From positions 10,268,902-10,332,901 of the forward strand of contig NC_087076.1 of NCBI RefSeq assembly GCF_026151205.1: 64,000 bases of DNA. Reading direction: 5' to 3'. Below the pieces are notes generated by a model. It was given only the letters and a program-made list of their open reading frames with translations, was not told where the DNA came from and did no database searches. This DNA comes from Bolinopsis microptera (Eukaryota > Ctenophora > Tentaculata > Lobata > Bolinopsidae). Position 1 is the first letter of the stretch. Each line of letters begins with the position of its first letter. The position numbers were made by a program, and so were the translations under genes. Shown piece after piece: positions 40,205 through 51,099 of the stretch.

Positions 40205-41467
40205 GTGAGTAAGGCCTGTTTAGTGATTAAATCACCAAAATATATGGCTCTTATCAAGGAATTACTGCTTGATGATGTTTACGTTTTTTTTGCAATATTT
40301 TCACCTCGTTAGTCCAAGGAAATCCTGCACTTCACTGCGTTTCCCATATCAAAAGTCGATACACACGTATTTATCGGAAGCCTTGATATAGTTAGCTTTG
40401 TTGCTGGAATATTAAATCATCCCTCTAAAATTAACTGTACTTATACCGGATGGTAGGGCCGGAGAAAAAAGGAGAAAAAATTCCTTCTATTCCTTCCTTC
40501 TCTTCCGGGCAGGAGTATCAGTTTTATGTAGCAGCCGGAGGATGTGTGAAATGTCCCGTTATAGTACTGCATACCCATATATGCCTGCTCAGTGCAGTGC
40601 AGTGCAGTGCAGCTGTTGCTTTCGTCACTTGTCCGCGTCGTGCGGCACTTTAATACGCACATGGTATGCGACCTCCATCAAATATGGACATGTATCCCAG
40701 CACGCATTTCCTTGTCACTTAGTAGTTCCCACCCTATCGAAGAGACGCAGGGAGTCCTGTATTTTCTGCACGGAATTTAATTTGTTTCCTGCTACATATC
40801 CTCGTTTCCTGGTCTTGGGTTTTAGATGCTTCTCAACGCTTTAGTCTATGTTTTGGTGTTTTAGCTTTGGTTGCAAATTTCTCTTTCTTAATACGTTGTG
40901 TATAAGTACATAGTTTGTAGATAAGATATAATCAGAAGTTTGATACTGAGTAACAATACTTGTTAGTACATTGCGATAAGCCTGCACTAGTGTTACTGCA
41001 TATTATTGCACAACCTTAGTCTGAATGAAGTAATAGCTCGGAATCGTTGCTTGCGATCTGCAAATTGTTGCAACAGATACGCAGCAGTAGTATGTTTTGC
41101 AGTGTTGTGTTTCATTGCTATGCCATTTTCTTGCGTCATAATTTGAACTTAATCGATAAGCGATAGACGATAGGCCCCTATATAAAGGCCTTGTTGCTTG
41201 CTCCAGCATTCTCGACCACATGACTCCGCCGATCAGCTCATCTCCTTCCTCTGCTCAATAACCAGTTGAGAGTACCATCTCAGTACCATCAGGGTACCGT
41301 CCCGACTGATATTGCAATATTCTCTCTCCACCTGTCAGGAGCGCTCTAAAAACCTGTCACCACCACCTCTGTAAACTAGAATTTTAACTCCATAAAAACG
41401 ATTCTTTAATAAAAATCATACTTTTACAGCTGTATCCTCTGCTCTCATTTTATAACTCGACCATTTC

Positions 41468-41469
<2 letters not shown>

Positions 41470-41504
<35 letters not shown>
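41470..41504. repeat. (CT)n microsatellite
   Basis: About 17 CT units, with a GA tract near 41590 and a second CT tract near 41670. Confidence 0.9.
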
Positions 41505-41507
<3 letters not shown>

Positions 41508-42420
41508 ACCTCCCCGAGTTGAGTCTCAGAGAGCGGGTCACATGACCAGACATTTCCAACTGTCTGATTGTGTTGAGAGTGAGTGGTCGGAGAGAGAGAG
41601 ATGGCTACTGATGGCTACTGATGGCTACTTGCAACCTGGTAATATCCGGCTGATAATAACTCGGCTACCTCTCTCTCTCTCTCTCTGTCTGGCTTGAGGA
41701 GCTGCTGCTGCTCTGTTGCTTGTCTTATTAATATCTTGTTATGGAAAGTAATTTGCTGGTCCAGTTTATTGTTGTAAATATTTGCAAGACTTGTGCAAGT
41801 AGTATTCGTCGTGAAAATTTAGCACATAATTCAATTAGCTCGAATTAATTTTCGTCTTGGTGGACTGGAGCTGCTGGTATGATTTGTCTGGAATTAATCG
41901 ACTCTATCTTTCCACGATTTCTATCCAGTCAAAACACCTCCGTCTAACATATACTCGTTAGATTCTCCTATAGTTTCACTCGCTTGAGTTTGTACGCTTG
42001 CCAAAAGGCCAGGGCTGGTAAGTGGTATTGGTAATGGTTTTGGCCCCGTAAATTGCTGTGATGTCTTCTAATTGATACCTTTAATGGCTAAGTATATACT
42101 GATGTATTTGGTTGCCAGCCGCAAATAGTTTTAGCACCTTTTATTACTATTAGGAACACCTTTTATGGTCCTGTAGATTGTCATGGTTCTCAGAAACTGG
42201 TTTTATCAGAAGTCATGATTGCTCCAAATCCAACGAACTACCCACCACTTATCCTGTCAATCTGACTCCGATAGAACTCTGTGCACTCTAAAGCTCTTAA
42301 CTCCACTCAATAATAACCACAGTTCGTATTTCCATTAGCAGTTGACAATCTCAACTGAGTTGTAGTCTTTCGACGAGTCACCTCAAAACTCGGCCTTCTT
42401 TCTGATCTCTCATTAGAACA

Positions 42421-42451
42421 CACTCTCAGTCTCAAGTTGAGACTGAGAGTG
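42421..42451. repeat. Perfect palindrome, 15-bp arms, 1-base spacer
   Basis: CACTCTCAGTCTCAA (42421-42435), one G, then its exact reverse complement (42437-42451). Confidence 0.92.
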
Positions 42452-43815
42452 GGCTGCACTTCTAGTGTTGAGACTCTCAACCCAGCAAGTTTATACGGCA
42501 GGGCGGCGCTTCTTGCTCACAACACAGTTACTAGTTTCCGGATTGAATATATGGTGTTAAGTGCTGTTCGGAAAGGGTATAACTTATAGTACACACTGTC
42601 TTATACCTCATTATCTTGAGTTAATAGCTGTGGGAAGGGACTCTGGTACCTGGTACGGGTTGAAATGAGGGCGTGTGTATTTCCATTAGTTCCGAGTTAT
42701 ATCCTCTGTTTAATTGAGTATCATCTCCCGCTCGTAGCTGGGTTTCAAGTTAGAGCAGTTATTGTTCCCAGATCAGCTGCGTTTACTAATGATTGTTGTA
42801 TCCGTAACTTGTTGATTTGGTCTAGATTCTCCGTTCAGGTACTGGTTATCGTACCCGTCGCTTCCTTCTTACCCACAGTCTGCTACCTCGGAATGTCAGA
42901 CACTTGTGTCACGTGTATGCCCAAATACGGTCATACTCAGAATCTCCGAGTCTTAAAGCCACATCAGCAGGTTTTCCTCATGATTCCCGGCTTCCACCCT
43001 CAAAGTGCACTGTGCCAGTAGCGTGTCTACACCCAGTAGGAAGTTCCAGTAGGTGATCTACCTCCTAACTGCTCATCAGTGCTCGTGCCTATCACGTCTT
43101 CTCCATACTTGGCAGTCATCAGTGTATTCAGTCACGTGATGACTGTATATGGTCACTACATGAGCTCGAGGTTGTTCAAATGTAGTAATATTATTACTGT
43201 TATTACTAATAACAGTATGAGACTACTCTCAGTGGGAGCTGGTACAGTGAGCCCACGCACGGCACGACACGTCCCCTTGACAAACATCCTACACACTTGC
43301 AACCTCATTTAAACTCTGCCGTCCCTCCCCCTCTGAGGAAAACTCTGTAGAAATGTTATCTGAACACATGCATACTTTCTCTACACTGGTATTTTAACAC
43401 AGCTCACACAGTCGACATGTTGTAACGTGGCGCGCCACTGTCGACTTTGCGTTCACGTGCCCCGCTGTGTTTTGTTAAAAGGAGGACAGTTTTAGAAGGA
43501 GGAGTGTTTTAACAGCAGCTCTCTCAGAGAAGATGCAGTCTATGTGAAGTTGAGATAGAGATTATCCTTTGCTTGATTGCCACAAACTGTTACAAAGGGC
43601 TCGTATATTATACGCATGCTTGTTCGGCGTATGATAAATGAGATTACAGTTTAGTACTGTTTTGTGCAGTTTATTTGTGTAGTGTTCTACATTTGTGCTT
43701 TTTTCTCTCTGATTTTGGTCTCTCTGATTTTGGTCGTTAACCTGGTATATTGACATCGTGTTTTTGCTTTGTTACATTGCAGTTTTACTCATCATATCAC
43801 TTATTAGATTTAATC

Positions 43816-43879
43816 ATGTTTAATGAAGTACATTTGTGGAAAGGAGAGCGCCCTCCTGATCAGACTCATAGAAATATAT
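43816..43879 (+). CDS. Weak candidate alternative first exon d (MFNEVHLWKGERPP...)
   Basis: ATG at 43816 opens 21 codons to a donor TAT|GTAAGT, again in phase 1 and compatible with 44153. It is close to the DH-PH exons and would give about 769 residues. Unlike the other starts it has no R-x-x-S motif, and the frame is short enough to be chance. Confidence 0.33.
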
Positions 43880-43980
43880 GTAAGTTCGGAAGAGATTTGG
43901 AAGAAATTTTAAAACTGGATAATCACACACGTATAAATGCGCATGCTCATAGGACTCATCGATCATCGATCAGTCATAAT

Positions 43981-43996
43981 CCCCCCCCCCCCCCCC
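43981..43996. repeat. Poly-C run of 16
   Basis: A homopolymer of C within the intron; its length is likely to be variable. Confidence 0.9.
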
Positions 43997-44152
43997 TACA
44001 ATCTTTAAACCGTCTGTTTGTTTGTAACCTGTGGTAAAGTTGTCATGTTGTTGTCTAAGTTTATGATTCGGTAATATCTGATCGCATCTAAAATACTGTT
44101 TTCAGATCTTAACCCTTTTTGTACACATTTTCTAAATTTTATTCCATTTCAG

Positions 44153-44211
44153 TTGCTCTATTGAACAAGAGACCTTCAAACCACGAAGTACGAGACATTA
44201 GCCATCAAAAT
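44153..44211 (+). CDS. Exon 6: common entry exon to the GEF module
   Basis: Acceptor ATTCCATTTCAG and donor GTAAGT; phase 1 in, phase 0 out, 59 nt. It encodes A-L-L-N-K-R-P-S-N-H-E and a short polar tail. It is the only in-phase partner for all the upstream phase-1 donors on the GEF side. Confidence 0.8.
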
Positions 44212-44368
44212 GTAAGTACCACAATATCAACGTACCAAACGTACCATTGTAATGGCTCTTATCTTCATCAGTTTTAAACCTATTTGCTTTGCTGAATGTC
44301 AGAATCTGTAACTTGAACTGCCCTAATCTTACTTCCCGCACACCTGTAACACATGCAACCACCTCCAG

Positions 44369-45809
44369 GGAGTTCCAAAACGTCAGCACTCACGTGACAC
44401 TGAACAAACACTACACCGTCGAGTGAGTGTTACAGACAGCCACATCTTCCTCCGACCCTCCTCCCCTGTCGAGTCGGACGAGGACTACTTCTCAGACGAT
44501 TCCGACTCGGAGAGCTGGAGGGACAGTGTTAACTCTGATGTCCGGATCCTCATGAACAAGGACGACGAGGAACGTCTCCACGGCATCTTCGAGCTGATCA
44601 ACACTGAGAAGAACCACATCAGGGATCTGAAGATCCTGATCAGGATATTCAAGTACAAGCTTCAAGAGAAGAGGTTCATAAACGAGCCGGAGTGTGACCA
44701 GTTGTTCCCTGCTCTGGATGACTTGTTAGATTCGTGTAGTAAGTTGTACACCCAGTTGAAGGAGCACATGGAGGAAGAAATAGATTCCCCACATTCCAGA
44801 CATAACATCGGCAGCATCCTCATCGATAACTTTAGTTGTAATACTGAAGCCGGACGTTGTATCAGAGGTGCGTATGCTCGATTAGGTGCTAAACAGCTCA
44901 TTGCTGTCAAATATTATCGTGAAAAAAGCAAGGATAAAGCTTTTAAATCGCTGATGGATAGCCTTGAATCAAAAAAGGTATGCAAGCGAAGGACCTATGC
45001 AGATTTCTTACTGGCTGTGACAACCAGATTAACCAAATACCCCCCACTGCTGAAGAATCTCTTCAAACATACCCCCGTTTCCCATCCCGATTATAATAGC
45101 CTCAGTGAGGCCATATCAGTAATTGAAGAAGCTCTCCACTATATTGACAATTGTGTGAGACGCGAAAATGAGCGAACTGAGCTTAAAATGTGTAATGATA
45201 GGTTCGAAGTGAAGGGTCGATGTAGTAGAGAATTGAAACGATTTGATCTAACTTCAGATAAACGGAGACTTATACACCGTGATCAAGTGACACTTCATTC
45301 AACCAAGACTGGTAGCAAGGACACTAAGCACCGCCACCAGCTCTTCCTTTTCAGTGACTATATTCTTTTGCTCAAGGAAAAAGACAATAAACTCATTCTT
45401 AATTTCGACGACACGCAGTGCCCGGCTATCAAGGTCAAGAGCTGCCTCGTCAAAAATGACAGTTTAGAAAAACTAGGTTTCATGTTGATCAGTAACTCTG
45501 GGAGAAAACCAGATTCTCCTCAAGAATCAATAACAAAAATCAGTCCCACTTTGTATCGATTTTCCGCGGACACGGCGGACAAAAAGGATACCTGGATGAG
45601 GCTTTTAACAGAGGCCACGACGCTGGCTGACGAGGACGATGTTGATCAGACGGTTTCTAACGGTCTCAGCTCAGACGAGCGATACGACGACTCCGAGGAG
45701 AGTGATATCGATATTGCGGCGAGCGAGCGGGACCCTTCCGTCTCGTTTGATAGTGATAGTGTGACCGATCTGATGGTATCCGCGGAAACTTCCAGCATAA
45801 CTACTCCTG
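44369..45809 (+). CDS. Exon 7: RhoGEF (DH) and PH domains
   Basis: A 1441-nt exon (acceptor ACCTCCAG, donor CCTG|GTATGT; phase 0 in, 1 out). It opens with a basic stretch holding R-R-V-S-V-T and a long Asp/Ser acidic segment, then a DH domain from about 44569 to 45165. This has CR1-like FELINTEKNHIRDL and the hallmark CR3 motif RLTKYPPLLKNL. DH domains catalyse GDP/GTP exchange on Rho-family GTPases. A PH domain follows (about 45250-45640) with HRHQLFLFSDYILLL and the conserved C-terminal helix Trp (DTWMRLL). Sequence and order match the ARHGEF2/18/28/AKAP13 group, whose usual target is RhoA. After the PH the chain is acidic and disordered-looking. The frame is intact. The first in-frame ATG lies well inside, at 44552, so translation must start in an upstream exon. 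Confidence 0.95.
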
Positions 45810-45986
45810 GTATGTTTGTTTTTATTCGGCAGTTAAGATCTTGTTTTTTTGTTTGATCTTTTGTCCCCGAGTAATCAGGGTGTTTTCTTTGCATCTCCCT
45901 CGCAAAAGAAGTTTTGAGTTCTATTACATTAAATTATTGATTATTCGATTAAGGAGTCCAGATCTTGAATTTCATATTTTTTTCAG

Positions 45987-46042
45987 ATTCGACCCGACAT
46001 TTAGCGTTGGAAGATATCGAGGAGCATCACGATGATTACTTG
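45987..46042 (+). CDS. Exon 8: acidic linker
   Basis: Acceptor TTTTTTTCAG, donor TTG|GTAAGT, phase 1 in and 0 out. It encodes 18 full codons rich in Glu, Asp and His (L-E-D-I-E-E-H-H-D-D-Y) after completing a split Asp. Confidence 0.85.
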
Positions 46043-46168
46043 GTAAGTCAAACGGGCTTATTACCGAAATATTTTATTCCATACCTCCGGTCCACTACTA
46101 ATTGAACTTGTTACACTGTGTTCTCTTTAGATCTTATTAAAGCTGATGTAACCCACCCCTCCCTACAG

Positions 46169-46378
46169 CAAGAAGATCCAACTCTTGATTACGACGACGA
46201 TGATATAGAGCGATTAATGACCGTTCTGAGGAGTATGAACACCGGGGGAACCAGGGTTCGAAAACCCACCGCGGGTCCATCTTCCAAGAACGCGTTTAAC
46301 CGACCCTTGCCGCGACAGACCCCGAAGTCCGGAGCCGCTGCACGACGGGCGGTCAGCCTTCACTTAGCTGAGAAACAG
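46169..46378 (+). CDS. Exon 9: linker, acidic then basic
   Basis: Acceptor CCCTCCCTACAG and donor CAG|GTCAGT; 210 nt, phase 0 in and out. It begins with an Asp run (Y-D-D-D-D-I-E-R-L) and continues into a Lys/Arg/Pro-rich segment ending H-L-A-E-K-Q. The alternative acceptor at 46130 would hit an in-frame TAA and was not used. Confidence 0.85.
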
Positions 46379-46596
46379 GTCAGTCAATGTTTTGATAAGG
46401 CGTATGTGATAGCTTTAAAGTGAGCACGTATTAGGACTTAGGAGTCGCTGTAAGATTATTCAGGATCACACGCATATTTCCTATATTTCTCGTACGATTC
46501 CTCCAGTTTATATTCACTTCAACTCCACTTCTACTCTTGCCTCTTTTCTCGGGCATGTTTCACCTTGTACAAAAACTAACCAGCCCTTCCCTGAAG

Positions 46597-46767
46597 CGAG
46601 TGGAAGAAAACCGACGTCACACGACCTGTCTGTCAAAGGAGGAGCTGAACCAGGCCATAAACCAGACCCTACCCGCCAACCAGACACTGCAGGACAACCC
46701 TGTCAGACAGAAGAGCAGTGATTCTGGGTACGCTCCAGATGATCATTCTCTACACGTCCATCATCAG
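46597..46767 (+). CDS. Exon 10: polar linker
   Basis: Acceptor CCCTTCCCTGAAG and donor CAG|GTGAGA; 171 nt, phase 0 in and out. It is Gln/Asn-rich (N-Q-A-I-N-Q-T-L), followed by a serine stretch R-Q-K-S-S-D-S-G-Y resembling a phosphodegron or kinase site. The acceptor is weaker than the others, so the exact 5' boundary is less certain. Confidence 0.72.
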
Positions 46768-48111
46768 GTGAGAACAGTTCAAGTGATTTGAAGTTTGGAA
46801 ATAAATTGATAGCTAGTACTATGTTTATTTGCCGGCCTCGTTTCCAAACTTGCTCGATTAAGAATAAGACCAAAGCTCCCAAAGCTAGACTGATTCGAGC
46901 TCATGAGAATGTAGCTAAGTAATCTATTAAAATTAGCGCCCCTCGGGCCAGAGTAAAGCTCAGACATCAATACTTACTCCAACTGTGTGAATATGCGACA
47001 TATCCGTGTCAATTACATTGCATTATTAATCTTTCTGGGCCGCGGCTTAGAAGTTTCCTTTATTTGTGGGACGTGGGTCACACAAAATGTCCACCTCAGC
47101 TCTTTTATACTCACCATTTCTCGTTTTCCCTCTGAATTGTCCTGAGTGTAATAATGCAAGTGAGTGTAACGCTACCGGCTACCATTCAAAATATGTAGGT
47201 ATAGAAAATGTTGGCAGCCGCAGCTTCCTCTCCCCGGCTGCAAGATGGTGTGTGACTCAATATGTTTCCTGCACACATGTCTGTAATTGGACCAAATTTT
47301 GTGCTAGTTTGCGAGTAAAGGTTTCCCAGCTAAGCCATTGGGCACGGAGTACCCATCAAAGTATCGGCTCATTGTCGATATTTACATCAATTACAGTTGA
47401 GCTCCGGGTAGCCACTGGCCGTGGCGCCCGGTATGGGTTAGGAGGAAAATTTAGCGCAACAAACAAACTTGCTATTGATTTAATATCATTGAAGTTAGGG
47501 GGACAGATTAAATCATGGTATAGATTCTCGTTCTGCAGATGCCATAGAAACTATTTTTGGCCCCATCGGTGTGGGAATGTTATTAGAAGTGACTGGTGAA
47601 ATATCCCGGTACATATTGTCATACTGGGCTAGGTTGGTGGGAAATTTTCCGGAATATTTTAAGAGTTGCACTTTATTCTGAAATAAAACCAACTGTACGT
47701 TTATTACACGTGTGTATCTACCGTTTACCACGCCTCGGTTGGCATGACAATATAGCATGCTTCTTGAAATTCTCTGAATTTTCTGAAGAAGCTGGTGGTT
47801 GGAATGTGAAATATGCAGTTAAAAACGGCCCTAACTGTTCACTAGATCACAGCTCTCTAAATATTCTGTAGCTCGCCGTGTGACCCGAGCCGCACTTTGG
47901 TCACTATTATAAAGACACAATTGAAACACAACAATGGATATTAGTCGAGCAAAACCGCTAGGACAATGAGACCTTTAAAACTTAATCGTTCTAATATGAC
48001 CAAAACTGTTTGACACAATAAATCAAAAACTTTGCCACATCTAAGACTTGTAGTTACAAAGCACTACATAACATATTATATTTCGACCATCTAACAATAC
48101 AATCCTTTCAG
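46768..48111. other. Intron, no gene seen
   Basis: The frames at 47066-47599 and 47596-47871 lack motifs and splice support. Confidence 0.55.
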
Positions 48112-48263
48112 CCAAACAACTCTCACGCGCTGATGAATATGAGAGACGCCCTTCTGTGGGTCCTGCAAAAGAGTCGGAAGAAGAGTGCCGAGATGGAGGA
48201 GCTGAAACGGGAGAACGCCGAACTCAAGGAAAAGGTGGAGGAACAGGGCTCTGTCATATCTAG
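48112..48263 (+). CDS. Exon 11: C-terminal coiled coil, first part
   Basis: Acceptor ATCCTTTCAG and donor TAG|GTAAGT; phase 0 in, phase 2 out. It encodes an amphipathic, heptad-patterned helix with M-E-E-L-K-R-E-N-A-E-L-K-E-K-V-E-E-Q. ARHGEF2-family proteins usually end in such a coiled coil, used for dimerisation and partner binding. Confidence 0.88.
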
Positions 48264-48497
48264 GTAAGTTGAGATCTGTGCTGAGCTGTGTAGATCTGTG
48301 TAGTTCTGTACTATGTAGATCTGTGTTTGGGTGTTTTCGTTAGGAACGGCTTTTAGAATTACCCTATAAAAACTTTGTGCCGACGATTTATAAGTTCTGT
48401 TGAATTAAAAATGCTGTTTTAAATTTTTGTGAGATAATTTCCTTTCCTGCTCTTAATTATTAATGTAATATTGTGATCTAATAAAACAAATCACCAG

Positions 48498-48654
48498 GTT
48501 AGATGAAGAATTCAAAGTTCTGAAAGCAGCCCTGATGTCGGACCAGTCCATGTCCTCATCCCAACGGGCGCGCTACCGTCCCAAGCGAACCCTCAACACC
48601 AACACCGACAGTATCACGGAAGAAAAGTCAGAAAATCCCCAGACTCGCGTGTGA
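48498..48654 (+). CDS. Exon 12: end of the coiled coil and C-terminus
   Basis: Acceptor ATCACCAG; the first base completes an Arg split with exon 11. It continues the helix (L-D-E-E-F-K-V-L-K-A-A-L) and ends in a basic, then polar tail with TGA at 48652-48654. Confidence 0.88.
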
Positions 48655-48687
48655 TCGGCGCGTGACCCTCCGCGCGTTAGCTCGCGT

Positions 48688-48722
48688 GACGTCATAGACC
48701 CACGTGACGTCTTCATGACGTC
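48688..48722. promoter_or_regulatory. Cluster of CRE-like TGACGTC sites in the 3' UTR
   Basis: TGACGTCA at 48688-48695 is followed by TGACGTC near 48705 and again near 48716. TGACGTCA is the CREB/ATF palindrome. It lies just after the stop codon, so any enhancer role is speculative. Confidence 0.4.
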
Positions 48723-48913
48723 TTGCCTCCATGTTGAGAGATAGAAACAATGCGTCGTGCTGTCCCCAGGAGAGAGAGAGGAAGGAGAAGATGGACTATC
48801 AGACAATATCTTTATGAACTGACACAACTGTCGAAACTCGTTATAGCTGCATCCTTTTGACAGGGTCTTTTTGTATTTTGTATTGTTTTTAATTAAAATT
48901 CTTCGCGTTTTAA

Positions 48914-48919
48914 AATAAA
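48914..48919 (+). terminator. AATAAA polyadenylation signal of the GEF gene
   Basis: The first canonical hexamer after the TGA at 48654, giving a 3' UTR of about 280 nt. It is followed by a T/G-rich stretch. Confidence 0.75.
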
Positions 48920-51080
48920 ATTTATTGTATGTATTTATCCATTTGATCGCTATTTTGACGACTTGGTTTTACAAGGTTCAACAAAAAGCTGGGCAATTAA
49001 GATTTCCGCTTTGAGTGAGAAGTCCTAACATCCGCATTATTATTTAGGCTTAGTAAAACCGCTTCACTCGTCTCAGACTTTGAGGGATAAGATACTTCGA
49101 TCGTTCTAGAATTTTCGATCGTTGCAGTGATTTTTGTTTATTTGGTCTGGGGTCCTGGGTTTACATTATTATGGTGTGCTTTTCACAGTGCACCGGTCCT
49201 GCTATCTGTAAAACTAAAAAATCCACCGTTTCTCAGACATTTGTAAATACATTTAAGCATTTTAAAGTCGTATGCACGTCTGACCCTGGAAGTTTGAAAA
49301 GATTTCATGTTGAATATTGATCATTATATCCTATGCTTTTAAGTTTTTATTTTTCCAAAAATTGTTCATGTTTTGCAAAGAGTGCGATATGTAACGTTTC
49401 ACATTGCAGTGTAAATTGTTTATGTATTCGGAAAACAAGTACGAAGATGTATTATTTCTACAACTACGAACTATAGAATAGCCCGTGTTGGAATTCACCT
49501 TTATGCCTTATATTAACTGCCCGTCTGTTCTTGAGGACTGCTAAAAGTAAAAGTATAACTTTAATGAGTACAAAACTGATGGTAATGAGTCCTTAGAATT
49601 AAGAACAACAAAAGGTATCTGGTATTACATTTGTAATTGTATCGCCGTGGCTATACTACTATCACTATAGGCTATAGTATAGCCACGGCGATACAATTAC
49701 AAATGTTAATTCGCCATCTCTACTATAATTCAAAGAATTGTTTTTGTTGTATGTATGTATGTACGACCGCCCACGTGCAAATTAGATGAAAAATAGGAAT
49801 TTAGGTAACAACCAAAAACTTCCATAACAACGGTGTTTTAATGCACACATGCACGTGCGAAGATTGTTTTAACGTCATTTTGATCGGTTTTGTGGTAATT
49901 ACGTTGTGTTTTAAGTGTTTTATATTTAAATCGGCTGTATCTACTTCGGTTGAGATGGATATTTTTTGATGCGATTAAAACTTTCTTTCAAAGAATACTA
50001 CTAGTACTAGCTTCGTCCCTGTTACCACGGGCTTTCTAGTATACTTATAAAAAGTAAACCATATACTGCAGTTCCGCAGTTTCTATTTTAGATTGCCAGT
50101 GCCAGAGGACAATTCAGCTTGACGAATGATACTTGTCTAAATTTCTTCGAAGTCTAGTAGCGCGCGCCACTTTCTTTTTGAAATATTTATACCCGAGGCA
50201 TTGAGGCAAGTGCTACGAATCAAACTCAAAGTAGTACTAGTATAGCGCGCGCCGGATTATATTAGTCCATTAAAGCATTTATGCCATTTGCATTATATTT
50301 ACATTATTAACAATTTACAAAATAAAACAAATAATTATTTTTACGGCACAATCAAACAATATTATAATATATAAATCAGGGGATGTTTGACTTTGAGGAG
50401 GTTTCAAGTGCCGAAGGCCACTGCATATTTTTGGATTTGAGAGTGACCTGTGCATGCTTGAAACCCCCTTAACCATCCACTACGTCAGTACACTTATTAT
50501 AAAAATATAGAAAAATACAATAATATAAAATTACTTATTGCCTTATTGGTTTTATAGTTTGGTGACACAGAAGAGCCCAGTTGAGTTTTAGTTAAGGTTG
50601 TTAAGTTTTAAATGATAGTTTGAAAGGTTAGCCATGTTTTATGGCAGAGAGATATTATGTGTGCAGAGCTGTACCGGATGTAGAATTTGAGATATAATAT
50701 AAATTAGTAACGTAACAACCAAGTATTATAGGGTCATTTCGATTTTGGAGTGATAGAAAGTGCTTTTTGATATAAGGTTGGATTTAATAACACCTGACGA
50801 GGCTGATAACTGATAAGTCTGAATTTTTGGAAGAAATCTTCATTAGCATCACATATTTCGAATACATAAGGGTCAAGGGATTGGATCATTCCAAATTTTC
50901 GTTAAGGTGTACAAAAAGTTTTGCTAGGAGATTTCGTTCTACTGAACACTGAAAAGTGAAGCTTCGAATATCTTGCTCATCAAAAATTTCGTGAAAAGAG
51001 ATGCCATGGCGTCCAAAGTAATATATATATTTAAGTAATATATATATTTAAACTGCCAATACTAATTTCGAATCATCCCT
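48920..51080. other. 3' intergenic region; possible transposon fragments
   Basis: It holds the hairpin at 49627-49706. A short inverted pair near 50400 and 50456 (GGTTTCAAG/CTTGAAACC) and two TAGCGCGCGCC copies near 50159 and 50243 are also present. The stretch 49740-50045, with a TGTATGTATGTATG run at one end and CTAGTACTAGCTTCG at the other, looks like repeat-derived DNA but is not identified. No gene seen. Confidence 0.4.
49627..49706. repeat. Perfect inverted repeat, 32-bp arms, 16-base loop
   Basis: ACATTTGTAATTGTATCGCC... (49627-49658) is repeated exactly in reverse complement at 49675-49706. Confidence 0.94.
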
Positions 51081-51099
51081 TGTAGCCTTATCAGAATAA

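Larger units (their letters stand above)
40205..43815. other. Intron, no gene seen
   Basis: It contains a TGCAG pentamer tandem repeat (about 40589-40611), a CT tract at 41470-41504 with shorter CT/GA tracts near 41594 and 41670, and a palindrome at 42421-42451. Confidence 0.5.

Noticed and set aside
46131-46168. Alternative upstream acceptor for exon 9 at 46130
   Set aside because: In the phase left by exon 8 it meets an in-frame TAA almost at once; the acceptor at 46168 keeps the frame.
47066-47599. 177-codon frame between exons 10 and 11
   Set aside because: No motif, and it lies in an intron of the GEF gene on the same strand without splice sites matching the phase.
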